Part shown: piece by piece, positions 22,575 to 29,408 of the stretch | How positions within the stretch are numbered: position 1 is the stretch's first letter | Layout: each line of letters starts with the position of its first letter | Assembly (NCBI GenBank): GCA_937905985.1 | Contig: CALCWC010000132.1 | Location: 1 to 29,408 of the forward strand | Source: an uncultured Verrucomicrobiales bacterium | Lineage (GTDB): Bacteria; Verrucomicrobiota; Verrucomicrobiia; Verrucomicrobiales; Akkermansiaceae | DNA length: 29,408 bases | Direction: 5' to 3' | Position numbers and translations under genes: made by a program | Notes under the pieces: generated by a model | Databases searched by the model: none | Told to the model about the DNA's origin: nothing | The model's input: the letters and a program-made list of their open reading frames with translations, nothing else

Positions 22575-23783
22575 GTGGCCCGATTCTTGATATCCCCTGC
22601 CGCGTTGGAGCGCAACGCGCACATCCTGCGCCAAGTGGGGGATGCGGGCGGGGCGCGCATGCTGGTGGCTCTCAAGGCCTTCGCCTGCACCGCCGCATTG
22701 AAGGCGGTGCAACCGTACGGTGACGGCTATTGCGCGAGCGGGCTGTATGAAGCCCGCCTGGCGCAGGGCCTGGGCGGCGAGGTGGCGGTGTTCTCCCCCG
22801 GCTACACGGAGGATGAGCTGCGCGAGCTGCTGGAATTCGCCGCGCACATTGATTTCAACAGCGTGCCGCAATGGCTGCGCTACCGCGGGATGTGCCTCGC
22901 GCATCCCCGCACCAAGGCGGGGGAGATTCTGTTCGGCCTGCGCATCAACCCCTGCCACTCCACGGGCCACACCCCGCTGTACGACCCCTGTGCGCCGGGC
23001 TCGCGGCTCGGCATCCCGCCGCAGGAGCTGGAAAAGGCGGGGGCGGATGCCCTGCACGGCATCTCCGGCCTGCACATCCACACCCTCTGCGAGCAGGGAG
23101 CCCAAGAACTCATCGATACCTTCCGCGCCTTTGAAAAAACGTGCGGCCACCTGCTGCGCGGGGGCCAACTGCGCTATCTCAACCTGGGCGGCGGCCACTG
23201 GATCACCAAACCCTTCTACAACCGCGATGCGCTCGTTGCCCTGCTGCGGGAGATCCGCACCAACTACGGCGTGCAGGTTTACCTGGAGCCGGGTGAGGCG
23301 TGGGCCATCCACACCGGCGTGCTGCGCGTGCGCGTGCTGGATGTGTTCGAGAGCCTGGGCTACCGCCATGCCATCCTGGATGCGAGCGCCAGCGCCCACA
23401 CGCCCGACGTGCTGGAAATGCCCTACCGCCCGGATGTGTTCGCCGTCACGGCCTCCCCTGCCCCGGCAGATGCCGCGCAACCCGCCGTCTGCCTGCCCGG
23501 CGAATGCTATTCCGCCGCCGCAGAAAAGGGGAAGAAACCGCACACCTACCGCCTGGGCGGCCCCACCTGCCTGGCGGGAGACTCCTTCGGCGACTATTCC
23601 TTCGATGCTCCCCTTCACGCGGGAGACGAGCTGGTGCTGGACGACATGAGCCACTACACCATGGTGAAAACCACGCACTTCAACGGCGTGGCCCACCCGG
23701 ACATCTACCTCCTGCACGCGGACGGCTCGCAGGAATGCGTGCGCCGTTTCGGCTACCCCGACTATGCGGGGCGCCTTGGCTGA
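22575..23783 (+). CDS. nspC: Carboxynorspermidine/carboxyspermidine decarboxylase
   Basis: A 402-residue PLP enzyme of the fold-III (alanine racemase-like) class that removes CO2 from carboxynorspermidine or carboxyspermidine, the last step of the alternative polyamine route in many gut bacteria. It starts at GTG 22575. The PLP lysine lies in LVALKAFAC (Lys34). ISGLHIHTLCEQ, YLNLGGGHWITK and EPGEAWAIHTG are family motifs. The second-subunit cysteine lies in GPTCLAGDSFGDYSF (Cys332). A terminator follows 68 nt downstream. Its partner, carboxynorspermidine dehydrogenase, is not in this window. Whether the product is spermidine or norspermidine cannot be read from sequence. Confidence 0.93.
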   Translation: MARFLISPAALERNAHILRQVGDAGGARMLVALKAFACTAALKAVQPYGDGYCASGLYEARLAQGLGGEVAVFSPGYTEDELRELLEFAAHIDFNSVPQWLRYRGMCLAHPRTKAGEILFGLRINPCHSTGHTPLYDPCAPGSRLGIPPQELEKAGADALHGISGLHIHTLCEQGAQELIDTFRAFEKTCGHLLRGGQLRYLNLGGGHWITKPFYNRDALVALLREIRTNYGVQVYLEPGEAWAIHTGVLRVRVLDVFESLGYRHAILDASASAHTPDVLEMPYRPDVFAVTASPAPADAAQPAVCLPGECYSAAAEKGKKPHTYRLGGPTCLAGDSFGDYSFDAPLHAGDELVLDDMSHYTMVKTTHFNGVAHPDIYLLHADGSQECVRRFGYPDYAGRLG

Positions 23784-23850
23784 ACCTCCCCTCGTTCCGC
23801 CAGCAAATCACAATCATTGCATACCAACCGCACCTTCCCCCTGAATTTCA

Positions 23851-23903
23851 CAAGCCCGCACGGCTATACGCCATGCGGGCTTGTTCTTAATCTTAATCTT
23901 AAT
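23851..23903 (+). terminator. Intrinsic terminator of nspC
   Basis: A 10-bp perfect stem (23851-23860 with 23874-23883) is continued, after a 1x1 mismatch, by GGC/GCC around a 5-nt loop. It is followed by the T-rich TTCTTAATCTTAATC on the plus strand. The T-rich tail is also the start of the hexanucleotide repeat. Confidence 0.75.
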
Positions 23904-23922
23904 CCTAATCCTAATCCTTAAT
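23886..23922. repeat. Hexanucleotide microsatellite
   Basis: Three CTTAAT units, two CCTAAT units and one seven-base CCTTAAT lie head to tail. The array reaches into the TAA stop and last codon of the sialidase gene (minus strand reads GATTAAGGATTAGG). It fills the space between the nspC terminator and the sialidase stop. Confidence 0.9.
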
Positions 23923-25081
23923 CCTCCTTGGCCGAGCCGCCGCCCTTGCCATCGTCCTTGCCGTCGGTGAGCCAGTCGATGGTGAAGGTGGTGAAGTTGA
24001 TCTTGCCGTCGCGCTCAAAGAGTACGCCGACCACACCGGGCTTCACCGTGCATACGGCGGAATAGGCGTAGCCGCCGGGGCCCAGGGCCTTCTCCACGGG
24101 CCAGGTCTTGCCGTCGTCGTAGCTCATTTTGGCCACGCCGTTGTTGCGGCCGCCGGCGCAGGGGCCGGTAAAGATGATGCGGCTCTTGCCGCCGAGCTTG
24201 GCGTCATCGGAGAAGGAATAGCGGGTGAGACCGTTCTGGCAGCCGGGGCACGGCAGCTCGCTGTGCGTGTTGATGGGCCCCCAGGTCTCGCCGCCGTCCT
24301 CGGAATAGGCGTACTTGCGGTTGCTGCCGCCGCTGGAGTGGCGGGAGACAATCAGGAGCCCTCCCTCTTCCGTTTCAGCCACGGAAACCTCGTTCACGCC
24401 ACCGCCCGTAGCGGATTTCTGGCCGATGTGCCAGGTCTTGCCGTGGTCGTCGGAATACGCGGCGGCAAGGGTCCAGTTGTTGAAGGGCCCCTCGTTGAGC
24501 GGAACGATGAGACGGCCCTTGTGCGGCCCGCGGGTGAGCTGGCAGCCGGGGTTGGGGCCGCTGCAGGTGATATCCACGTCATCGTGCTTGGTGTCCTTGG
24601 TCACGTCCTTGGGCTTGCTCCAGCTCTTGCCGTTCTTGGAGAAGCAGACGAAGTTGTGGATGGTCTTGGGATCGGTGCAACCCTTGGGCACGTTGCCGCG
24701 CTCCTTCACTCCCTTGGGGTACTTCTGGAAGAAGAGTACGATGTTCTTGGTGGCCTTGTCGTAGATGAGGCAGGGGTTGTTGTACGTGTCCTCGCCGGAG
24801 GCCGCTGCCACCACCATCTTGGACCACTTCTTGCCGTCCTTGCTGGTGCAGATGACGATGTCGTTCATGCCCTGGTCGGTCGCGGCTTTACGACCCTCCG
24901 CGGCGGCGATGAGGGTGCCGCCGGCATTGATGATGGAGGGGATGCGGATGCTGGCATAGTTGTTGCCCTTCTTGGCTTCGAAGACCACCACGGATTCCTC
25001 CACGGGCGTCTTGTCCGCGGCGGGGGCGAGGGTGGAACCGACCGCGAGCGCGGCCACGATGGTGCAGATGAGTGTTTTCAT
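23918..25081 (-). CDS. Exported exo-alpha-sialidase (GH33)
   Basis: A 387-residue enzyme that releases terminal sialic acid from host glycans. A signal peptide ends near residue 21 (LAPAA). The six-bladed propeller starts with the RIP motif SIRIPSI (Arg46), the first carboxylate-binding arginine. GRKAATDQGMND supplies the acid/base Asp region. NEVSVAE has the Glu that supports the nucleophile, and GGYAYSAVC contains the likely nucleophile Tyr. Three canonical Asp boxes are visible: SDDHGKTW, SEDGGETW and SYDDGKTW; TSKDGKKW and FSKNGKSW look degenerate. The tail is Gly/Lys/Asp-rich. It is the last gene of the operon, starting 6 nt after the transporter stop. There is no lipobox, so it is periplasmic or secreted. 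Confidence 0.94.
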   Translation of the reverse strand: MKTLICTIVAALAVGSTLAPAADKTPVEESVVVFEAKKGNNYASIRIPSIINAGGTLIAAAEGRKAATDQGMNDIVICTSKDGKKWSKMVVAAASGEDTYNNPCLIYDKATKNIVLFFQKYPKGVKERGNVPKGCTDPKTIHNFVCFSKNGKSWSKPKDVTKDTKHDDVDITCSGPNPGCQLTRGPHKGRLIVPLNEGPFNNWTLAAAYSDDHGKTWHIGQKSATGGGVNEVSVAETEEGGLLIVSRHSSGGSNRKYAYSEDGGETWGPINTHSELPCPGCQNGLTRYSFSDDAKLGGKSRIIFTGPCAGGRNNGVAKMSYDDGKTWPVEKALGPGGYAYSAVCTVKPGVVGVLFERDGKINFTTFTIDWLTDGKDDGKGGGSAKED

Positions 25082-25087
25082 GAGTAT

Positions 25088-26554
25088 TTATTCTTTGACT
25101 TTGGGAAGGAAGAAGAAGAAGGCGCCGCAGATGACCATGAGGACGCCGGCCACGCTCAGCGGAATGCCCAGGTCCACGTTGTTGTCCTTGAGCACGCCAC
25201 CCAGGGTGGAGATGACCGCACCCGCGGCCACGGAGGTGAGGTTGAGCAGGCCGTAGCCCGTGGCGGAGAAGCGCTCGTCAATCTGCGAGCGCAGCACCGG
25301 CATGAGCGTGGCGTCCAAAGAGCCCTGAGCCACGCCCTGCATGGAAACCAGCGCCACGGTGGCACCCAGCCCCAGTGCAATCGGCACGCCCAGCGCCGGC
25401 AGCATGGCGATGATCACGCACGGTCCCGCCAGGCAGAAGCAGATGCCCGGCACATAGGCGCGGGCGTTCTTGTTGCGCAGGTACCAGCGGTCCGCCACCA
25501 CGGCGGCCAGCAGCACGGCAATGTACTTGGCGATGTTGATCCAGAAGGTGGCGGTGGGTCCGGCCTCCGCCTCGGAAATGCCGAACATGTCCTGCAGCAG
25601 GCGCGGGTACCAGCCCATCAGGAACCAGTTGGCAAAGCCCGCGCAGGCGTACATCACCAGCAGCATGGCCATCGCGCGCCCCGTGAACAGGCTCTTCAGC
25701 ACCTGGCCGATGGTGAAGTCGTTGGCGGCCTTTCCCTCTGCCGCGGCTTCCACCGCCTCTTCGGCGGGCTCGTCCGCATTCTCTGCGGCGGGCACGGTGT
25801 TCTTGGAGGGGTCGTGCAGGAAGAAGACCACGATGATGGCGTAGGCCACGCCGATGAAGCCGAAGGTTTCAAAGGTGAGGCGCCAGCCGAGGCAGTAGGG
25901 CGCGCCCGCCATGAGCGCACCGCAGCCCGCCAGCATCTGGCCGGCATAGATGCCGCTCATGTGGATGCCCGTGGCCATGGAGCGCGTGCTGCCGCGGTGG
26001 TAGTCGGAGATGAGAGCCAGCGCCGCCGGGATGTAGAAGGCCTCGCTGATGCCCATGGCGCCGCGCCACAGCAGCAGCTCCTCGTACGTCTCAGCCTTGC
26101 CGGTCATCCACGTCACGAACGACCACACCACCAGCGAGCACAGGATGATGAACTTGCGGCTGTAGCGGTCCGCCAGGTAGCCGCCCACGGGGCTGAGCGC
26201 CGCGTACACGATGAGGAACGCGGAGGTCACCATGCCGAACTGGGCCTGATCCATGGCAATGCCATCCGCGCCTTCCGTGATGGATTTGTTCAGCACGGCC
26301 AGCAGCTGGCGGTCAAAGTAGTTCAGCATCACCACCACCCACAGCACAATGACGGCTATCCACGCCCACTTGCCGGGGCCGTTCAATGGGGATGCCTTGG
26401 GCAGCGGGCGGGATTTCACGCCCGTTTTCATGACAATGAGGATGGCCATCACGGCAACGGCGATGGCCGCCCACGGTGTGGCGCCCGCCATGGAGGAGCA
26501 GGCGTCCAGGATGGATTGAATGACAACGTTCGGAGCTTCGGGAGAGGGTTCCAT
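25088..26554 (-). CDS. MFS transporter, probable sialic acid uptake permease
   Basis: A 488-residue major facilitator protein. Twelve hydrophobic helices are expected, plus an extra N-terminal helix (about 20-42) before the MFS core. The core starts WIAVIVLWVVVMLNYFDRQLLAVLNKSI, as in the anion:cation symporter/hexuronate-NanT branch. Motif A is present as GGYLADRYSRKF. A Glu/Ala-rich cytoplasmic loop joins the two halves near residues 255-280. Its position between the Kelch protein and the sialidase makes sialic acid the best substrate guess. It starts 15 nt after the preceding gene with no Shine-Dalgarno site. Substrate specificity is contextual inference; MFS membership is certain. Confidence 0.9.
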   Translation of the reverse strand: MEPSPEAPNVVIQSILDACSSMAGATPWAAIAVAVMAILIVMKTGVKSRPLPKASPLNGPGKWAWIAVIVLWVVVMLNYFDRQLLAVLNKSITEGADGIAMDQAQFGMVTSAFLIVYAALSPVGGYLADRYSRKFIILCSLVVWSFVTWMTGKAETYEELLLWRGAMGISEAFYIPAALALISDYHRGSTRSMATGIHMSGIYAGQMLAGCGALMAGAPYCLGWRLTFETFGFIGVAYAIIVVFFLHDPSKNTVPAAENADEPAEEAVEAAAEGKAANDFTIGQVLKSLFTGRAMAMLLVMYACAGFANWFLMGWYPRLLQDMFGISEAEAGPTATFWINIAKYIAVLLAAVVADRWYLRNKNARAYVPGICFCLAGPCVIIAMLPALGVPIALGLGATVALVSMQGVAQGSLDATLMPVLRSQIDERFSATGYGLLNLTSVAAGAVISTLGGVLKDNNVDLGIPLSVAGVLMVICGAFFFFLPKVKE

Positions 26555-26569
26555 GGTTGTACCGGGGGG

Positions 26570-27700
26570 TTATTTGTTGATGGAGATGTGGAAAATCTTG
26601 GGAGTGCGCACGCCGGGGTGGGTCTCGCCGGAGATGGTGAGGATGATGGAGCCATCCGTGGCGCTGGGGAAGGTGGCCACGCCGAGCGGCAGTTCACCGG
26701 CCTTGGCCCAGGCGCCGGTGGCGGGGTCCAGGCGGTAGATGAAGCGGCTCTGGCCGGGGTGCTCCGCCGGGGCCTCCCCCTTGAGCGAGGCGCGGTAGTA
26801 CTCGCCGGGGTCGCCGCCGATGAGGTACAGCCCGCCCTCCACAAAGGGCATGGGCGTGGCGGCTCCCACCAGCGTCTCGGGCGCGTCCGCAGCCGTGCTC
26901 CAGGCGTTGGCGGCGGGGTCGTACACCAGGGTGGTCTTGAGGTAGGTGCGCTCCGCCTTGCCGTCGGCGTTCGGGTGCAGGGAGCAGCCGCCCGTCACAT
27001 AGATTTTGCCGTTGGCGGTGCCGGCCACCGCCAGGTGGCGGCCGTCGTCCGGCATGGGGGCAAGCTCCTGCCAGCCCTTCTGCGGGTCGGCCATGTTGAG
27101 CTTGAACACGCGCTTGAGGGCGGCGGTGGAATCAGGCTTCTCCTGGCCGCCGATGACGTAGAGGTCGTCTCCCAGCACGGTGTAGGCGGGGTAGGCGCAG
27201 GTGACGGGCAGCTCCGGCAGCGCGGTGGTCTTGAGCGTGTCCGGGCAGAGCAGCAGGGCCTTGCTCAGGTGGCCGTCGGCATTGCAGCCGCCCGCAATGA
27301 AGATGTTGCTGTCGTACGCACCCACCGCCGCATACGCCACGGGGTAGGGCAGCCTGGCAGGAGCGTCTTTCATCACGCCGGTGGCGGAGTAGGACACGGC
27401 ACCGATGGTGTCGTAGAAGACCTTGGCACCGCGCTCCTCCGGGGTTTTGGCACCGGGCTTGGCGTTCGGGAAGTTGGCACCGCCGAAGAAGATGACGGCG
27501 CGGCGTCCGTCGTCCGCGCGGTTGAGACCGACGGCGCCCATGCCGGCGCGGCCGATGGAGTCGGGGATGTTCATGTGCTGCGCCACGTGCAGGGAGACCC
27601 GCTGGGCATTCTCCTCAGCGGGGATTTCCTCCGTGGGGGGGAGCACCTCTGCCGCGAGCGGCAGGGAAAGGGCGAGAGTCAGGAGATAGAGTGTCTTCAT
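26570..27700 (-). CDS. Exported Kelch-repeat protein, NanM-like sialic acid mutarotase candidate
   Basis: A 376-residue protein with a signal peptide (about 1-17, ending LAAE). Kelch blades are recognisable by RRAVIFFGGANFPNAKPG, SNIFIAGGCNADG, DDLYVIGGQEKP, GKIYVTGGCS and GGLYLIGGDPGEYYRA, giving a six-bladed propeller. E. coli NanM (YjhT) is a periplasmic Kelch mutarotase that interconverts alpha- and beta-N-acetylneuraminate. This gene's export signal and operon position fit that job: the sialidase and transporter follow directly. It lies 27 nt after a second Kelch gene. The mutarotase function is inferred from fold and context. Confidence 0.85.
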   Translation of the reverse strand: MKTLYLLTLALSLPLAAEVLPPTEEIPAEENAQRVSLHVAQHMNIPDSIGRAGMGAVGLNRADDGRRAVIFFGGANFPNAKPGAKTPEERGAKVFYDTIGAVSYSATGVMKDAPARLPYPVAYAAVGAYDSNIFIAGGCNADGHLSKALLLCPDTLKTTALPELPVTCAYPAYTVLGDDLYVIGGQEKPDSTAALKRVFKLNMADPQKGWQELAPMPDDGRHLAVAGTANGKIYVTGGCSLHPNADGKAERTYLKTTLVYDPAANAWSTAADAPETLVGAATPMPFVEGGLYLIGGDPGEYYRASLKGEAPAEHPGQSRFIYRLDPATGAWAKAGELPLGVATFPSATDGSIILTISGETHPGVRTPKIFHISINK

Positions 27701-27727
27701 GGCTTTCTTGGTTGATGGGGTATGGGG

Positions 27728-28708
27728 TTAACGGATTTTGACGCCCCAAACCTCGTTGGAGCGCTTGCCGGGACGCTGCTCGCCGTTCACAATGACGGCC
27801 ATCCCGTTCCACACGGCGCAGGGAAGCACGGCACGCGCGGCGGCCACCTCCCCGGCATCGTGCCAGGTGTCGTTGGCGGGATTGTAGCACAGGCTCTGGT
27901 TGTGGAAGCCCGGATGGTTGGCGGGCGTGTAGCCCTTCACCGTGGCGTCGTCGCCGCCCAGCAGGTAAATGTGGCCCTCGATGACCGGGGCGGGCGTGGG
28001 GGCCGCGCCGCAGTAGTGCGGCAGGTGCGCCAGGCGGCGCCAGCCCGTGGACTCGCTGTAGCTCCAGGCCTCGGTGAGCATCTCGCGCGCCATGCGGCCG
28101 TTCTCGCCCTCCACCAGGCCAATGCCGCCCAGCACGTACAGGGTGTGGCCGATGGCGGCCATCTGGTGCAGGAAACGCCCGCGGGCCGGCAGGGCGGGCC
28201 CCTCGCTCCAGGCATTCGCGGCGGGGTCGTACACCCACATGCGGCTTTCCGCATCCTGCTCACCCACGGCCACGCTGCCGCCCGTCACGTACACCTTGCC
28301 GCCCATCACGGCGGCGGCGTGCCCGGTGAGCGTGGTGGGAAGCGGGGCCACGGTGCGGCACACCACATCACCCTCCTCGTAGGTGAGCATGTAGCAATCC
28401 GCCAGCGCGCCGCCGGCATTGCTGCCGCCAATGAGCATCATGCCCTGCGGCAGGGAGGCCGTGGTGCCATAGCCCAGCGGCTTGGGAAGCGGGGTGGCGT
28501 CATGCCAGCCGGGGTTGCCCGGCTCCATGACGAACAGGCGGTCCGTCCAACGCTTGGGGCCGCCCTCCCAGAGCGGTTTCTCCGGGAAGTTGGCGCCACC
28601 GCCCACAATGAGCACGCCGTTGCTTACGCCCGCAAACATGCCGGCCCAGCCTTCCGCATCCGGAAGATCGGCCAGACTTTTCCACTCCAATTCAGAAAAA
28701 TTTTCCAT
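27728..28708 (-). CDS. Kelch-repeat protein resembling cyclically permuted mutarotases, no signal peptide
   Basis: A 326-residue Kelch propeller: GVLIVGGGANFPEKPLWEGG, GMMLIGGSNAGG, GKVYVTGGSVAVG, HTLYVLGGIGLVEGENG and GHIYLLGGDDATVKGYTPANHPGF. The early GANFP block and the order of blades resemble the cyclically permuted relatives of YjhT/NanM. The N-terminus MENFSELEWKSLADLP has no signal, so a cytoplasmic place is likely, unlike the next gene. It is the first gene of the sialic-acid operon and carries the best promoter of the window 9 nt before its ATG. A cytoplasmic epimerase or mutarotase acting after uptake is one possibility. Confidence 0.85.
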   Translation of the reverse strand: MENFSELEWKSLADLPDAEGWAGMFAGVSNGVLIVGGGANFPEKPLWEGGPKRWTDRLFVMEPGNPGWHDATPLPKPLGYGTTASLPQGMMLIGGSNAGGALADCYMLTYEEGDVVCRTVAPLPTTLTGHAAAVMGGKVYVTGGSVAVGEQDAESRMWVYDPAANAWSEGPALPARGRFLHQMAAIGHTLYVLGGIGLVEGENGRMAREMLTEAWSYSESTGWRRLAHLPHYCGAAPTPAPVIEGHIYLLGGDDATVKGYTPANHPGFHNQSLCYNPANDTWHDAGEVAAARAVLPCAVWNGMAVIVNGEQRPGKRSNEVWGVKIR

Positions 28709-28717
28709 ACTGGGGGC

Positions 28718-28746
28718 ATTGTATCATGTACGCCCTGCCCTTTCAA
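28718..28746 (-). promoter_or_regulatory. Promoter of the sialic-acid operon, leaderless spacing
   Basis: On the minus strand TTGAAA (28746-28741), a 17-nt spacer and TACAAT (28723-28718), then 9 nt to the ATG at 28708. Both hexamers differ from consensus at one position. No Shine-Dalgarno site fits between -10 and ATG. Confidence 0.7.
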
Positions 28747-28768
28747 CCCCTTTCCGCGCGTGCGCGTG

Positions 28769-28814
28769 AAAAAAAAACCGCCCCGCAAGGCGCAATGCCT
28801 GGCAGGGCGGGGTG
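28769..28814 (-). terminator. Intrinsic terminator of the right-edge gene
   Basis: An 8-bp stem, one pair being G-T (28779-28786 with 28807-28814), encloses a small AGGC/GCCT hairpin. Nine Ts follow on the minus strand (complement of 28769-28777). Confidence 0.8.
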
Positions 28815-28862
28815 AGTTTTTGCCGGGGTCGCAATTGCTTGCGGCTGTGGCTTGAGGGGCCG

Positions 28863-29408
28863 CTATTTCTTTTTCGGCAGGAGTTCCACGGAGCCGTATG
28901 AGTTGTTGCCGCCGTTGGAGCGGACGCGGGCAATGATGTGGCAGCTGTTGTTGCCGGCGGTACCGGCGGGCAGCGTGAAGCGGTACACGTTGTTGGAGGA
29001 GGGCGCGCCGGCAATGCCGTCATGCTTCACCTCCGCCACAATCTGGCCGTCCAGCTCAATCTTGACCTCCGAGATATCCAGGCGGTGGTCGCCGCGGACA
29101 AAGCGGAAGCGCACGGCACCCGCCTGCCGCAAATCCTGCGTGGAGACAGCCCAGGAAACCTCCTTCCACTCGGTGGAAACCTGGTCGGGCGACCAAGTGG
29201 CCACCTGCTTGCTGTTGTCCTTGGGCTTCAGGGCATCCGCGGTGATGGGCGTGGCCTTGGCGATGAGCTTGGTGGCGGCCTCCACGGTGTCCGGGTAGGG
29301 CTTGGCCTGGGAGACGCCGTGCTTCTGCTCCACCCAGTTGAGCTCCCACTTGGCCACATCCACCTTCTCGGCGGGGTTGAAGCGGCCCTTCATGTGGAGC
29401 TGGTGGCG
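28863..29408 (-). CDS. C-terminal part of a larger protein, probably an exported carbohydrate-active enzyme
   Basis: The frame is open from the right window edge (29408) to a stop at 28863, about 181 residues, with no evident start; an internal ATG at 29393 lies mid-domain. Residues near the left end of the gene form a beta-sandwich-like module: AVRFRFVRGDHRLDISEVKIELDGQIVAEV, then GIAGAPSSNNVYRFTLPAGTAGNNSCHIIARVRSNGG. Similar terminal modules are found on exported glycoside hydrolases of gut bacteria, hexosaminidases among them, but the catalytic part is outside the window. Before it comes KVDVAKWELNWVEQKHG and a Lys/Thr/Pro linker. Its position upstream of the sialic-acid operon fits a glycan-degrading role. 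A terminator separates the two. Confidence 0.6.
   Translation of the reverse strand, partial: RHQLHMKGRFNPAEKVDVAKWELNWVEQKHGVSQAKPYPDTVEAATKLIAKATPITADALKPKDNSKQVATWSPDQVSTEWKEVSWAVSTQDLRQAGAVRFRFVRGDHRLDISEVKIELDGQIVAEVKHDGIAGAPSSNNVYRFTLPAGTAGNNSCHIIARVRSNGGNNSYGSVELLPKKK

Noticed and set aside
23886..23922. The hexamer array as a CRISPR or telomeric element
   Set aside because: Units are only 6 bp without spacers, and it is internal to a gene-dense chromosome segment with no end structure.
24263..27715. A plus-strand open frame of about 1150 codons opposite the sialidase, MFS and Kelch genes
   Set aside because: The minus strand has four genes with clear motifs there. The plus frame is His/Gly/Arg-rich and spans their operon junctions, as GC-rich antisense frames do.

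Overview
The window looks like a chromosomal segment of a Verrucomicrobiota bacterium, most plausibly an Akkermansia-like mucosal species. This is inferred from content: a GC-rich sequence, a sialidase operon with two Kelch mutarotase-like proteins, NagA, a lysine/alanine/proline-repeat histone-H1-like protein of a kind also seen in the related Chlamydiae, many small lipoproteins, and little use of Shine-Dalgarno sites. No insertion sequence, phage, CRISPR array or integration site was seen.

Layout. 1-226 (-): start of an H1-like repeat protein, cut by the window edge. 441-4938 (+): GH77 4-alpha-glucanotransferase (malQ), then an exported ankyrin-repeat protein with an RGG-like tail. 4953-7305 (-): replicative helicase dnaB followed 4 nt later by an Amidase_3 lipoprotein. 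7541-9057 (+): nagA overlapping a chagasin-like protease inhibitor. 9136-9885 (-): rubrerythrin and a small membrane protein. 10040-12868 (+): a tight four-gene envelope operon (two LysM lipoproteins, an L,D-transpeptidase lipoprotein, a PH-like membrane protein). 12869-14041 (-): secreted serpin. 14152-14242 (+): tRNA-Ser(GCU). 14305-20395 (-): RND efflux operon made of an unusual tandem-fused periplasmic adaptor (957 aa) and an AcrB-type pump. 20588-21361 (-): lipoprotein with an acidic Ser/Asp tail. 21521-23783 (+): TPR lipoprotein and carboxynorspermidine decarboxylase (nspC). 23918-28708 (-): sialic-acid operon (permuted Kelch mutarotase-like protein, exported Kelch protein, MFS transporter, GH33 sialidase). 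28863-29408 (-): C-terminus of a larger, probably carbohydrate-active protein.

How the genes work together. The sialidase operon and NagA fit release and use of sialic acid and GlcNAc from host glycans, although the sialic acid lyase and kinase steps are not in this window. The chagasin-like inhibitor and the serpin could protect an exposed envelope from cysteine and serine proteases. The LysM/L,D-transpeptidase operon and the amidase act on peptidoglycan.

The most notable observations are (i) a -10-like hexamer only 7-9 nt upstream of six start codons, predicting leaderless mRNAs, in a region where only one gene has an obvious Shine-Dalgarno site; (ii) the fused double RND adaptor, whose first half keeps the RLS tip motif while the second half has an altered one; and (iii) an 18-bp perfect palindrome in that operon's predicted 5' leader.
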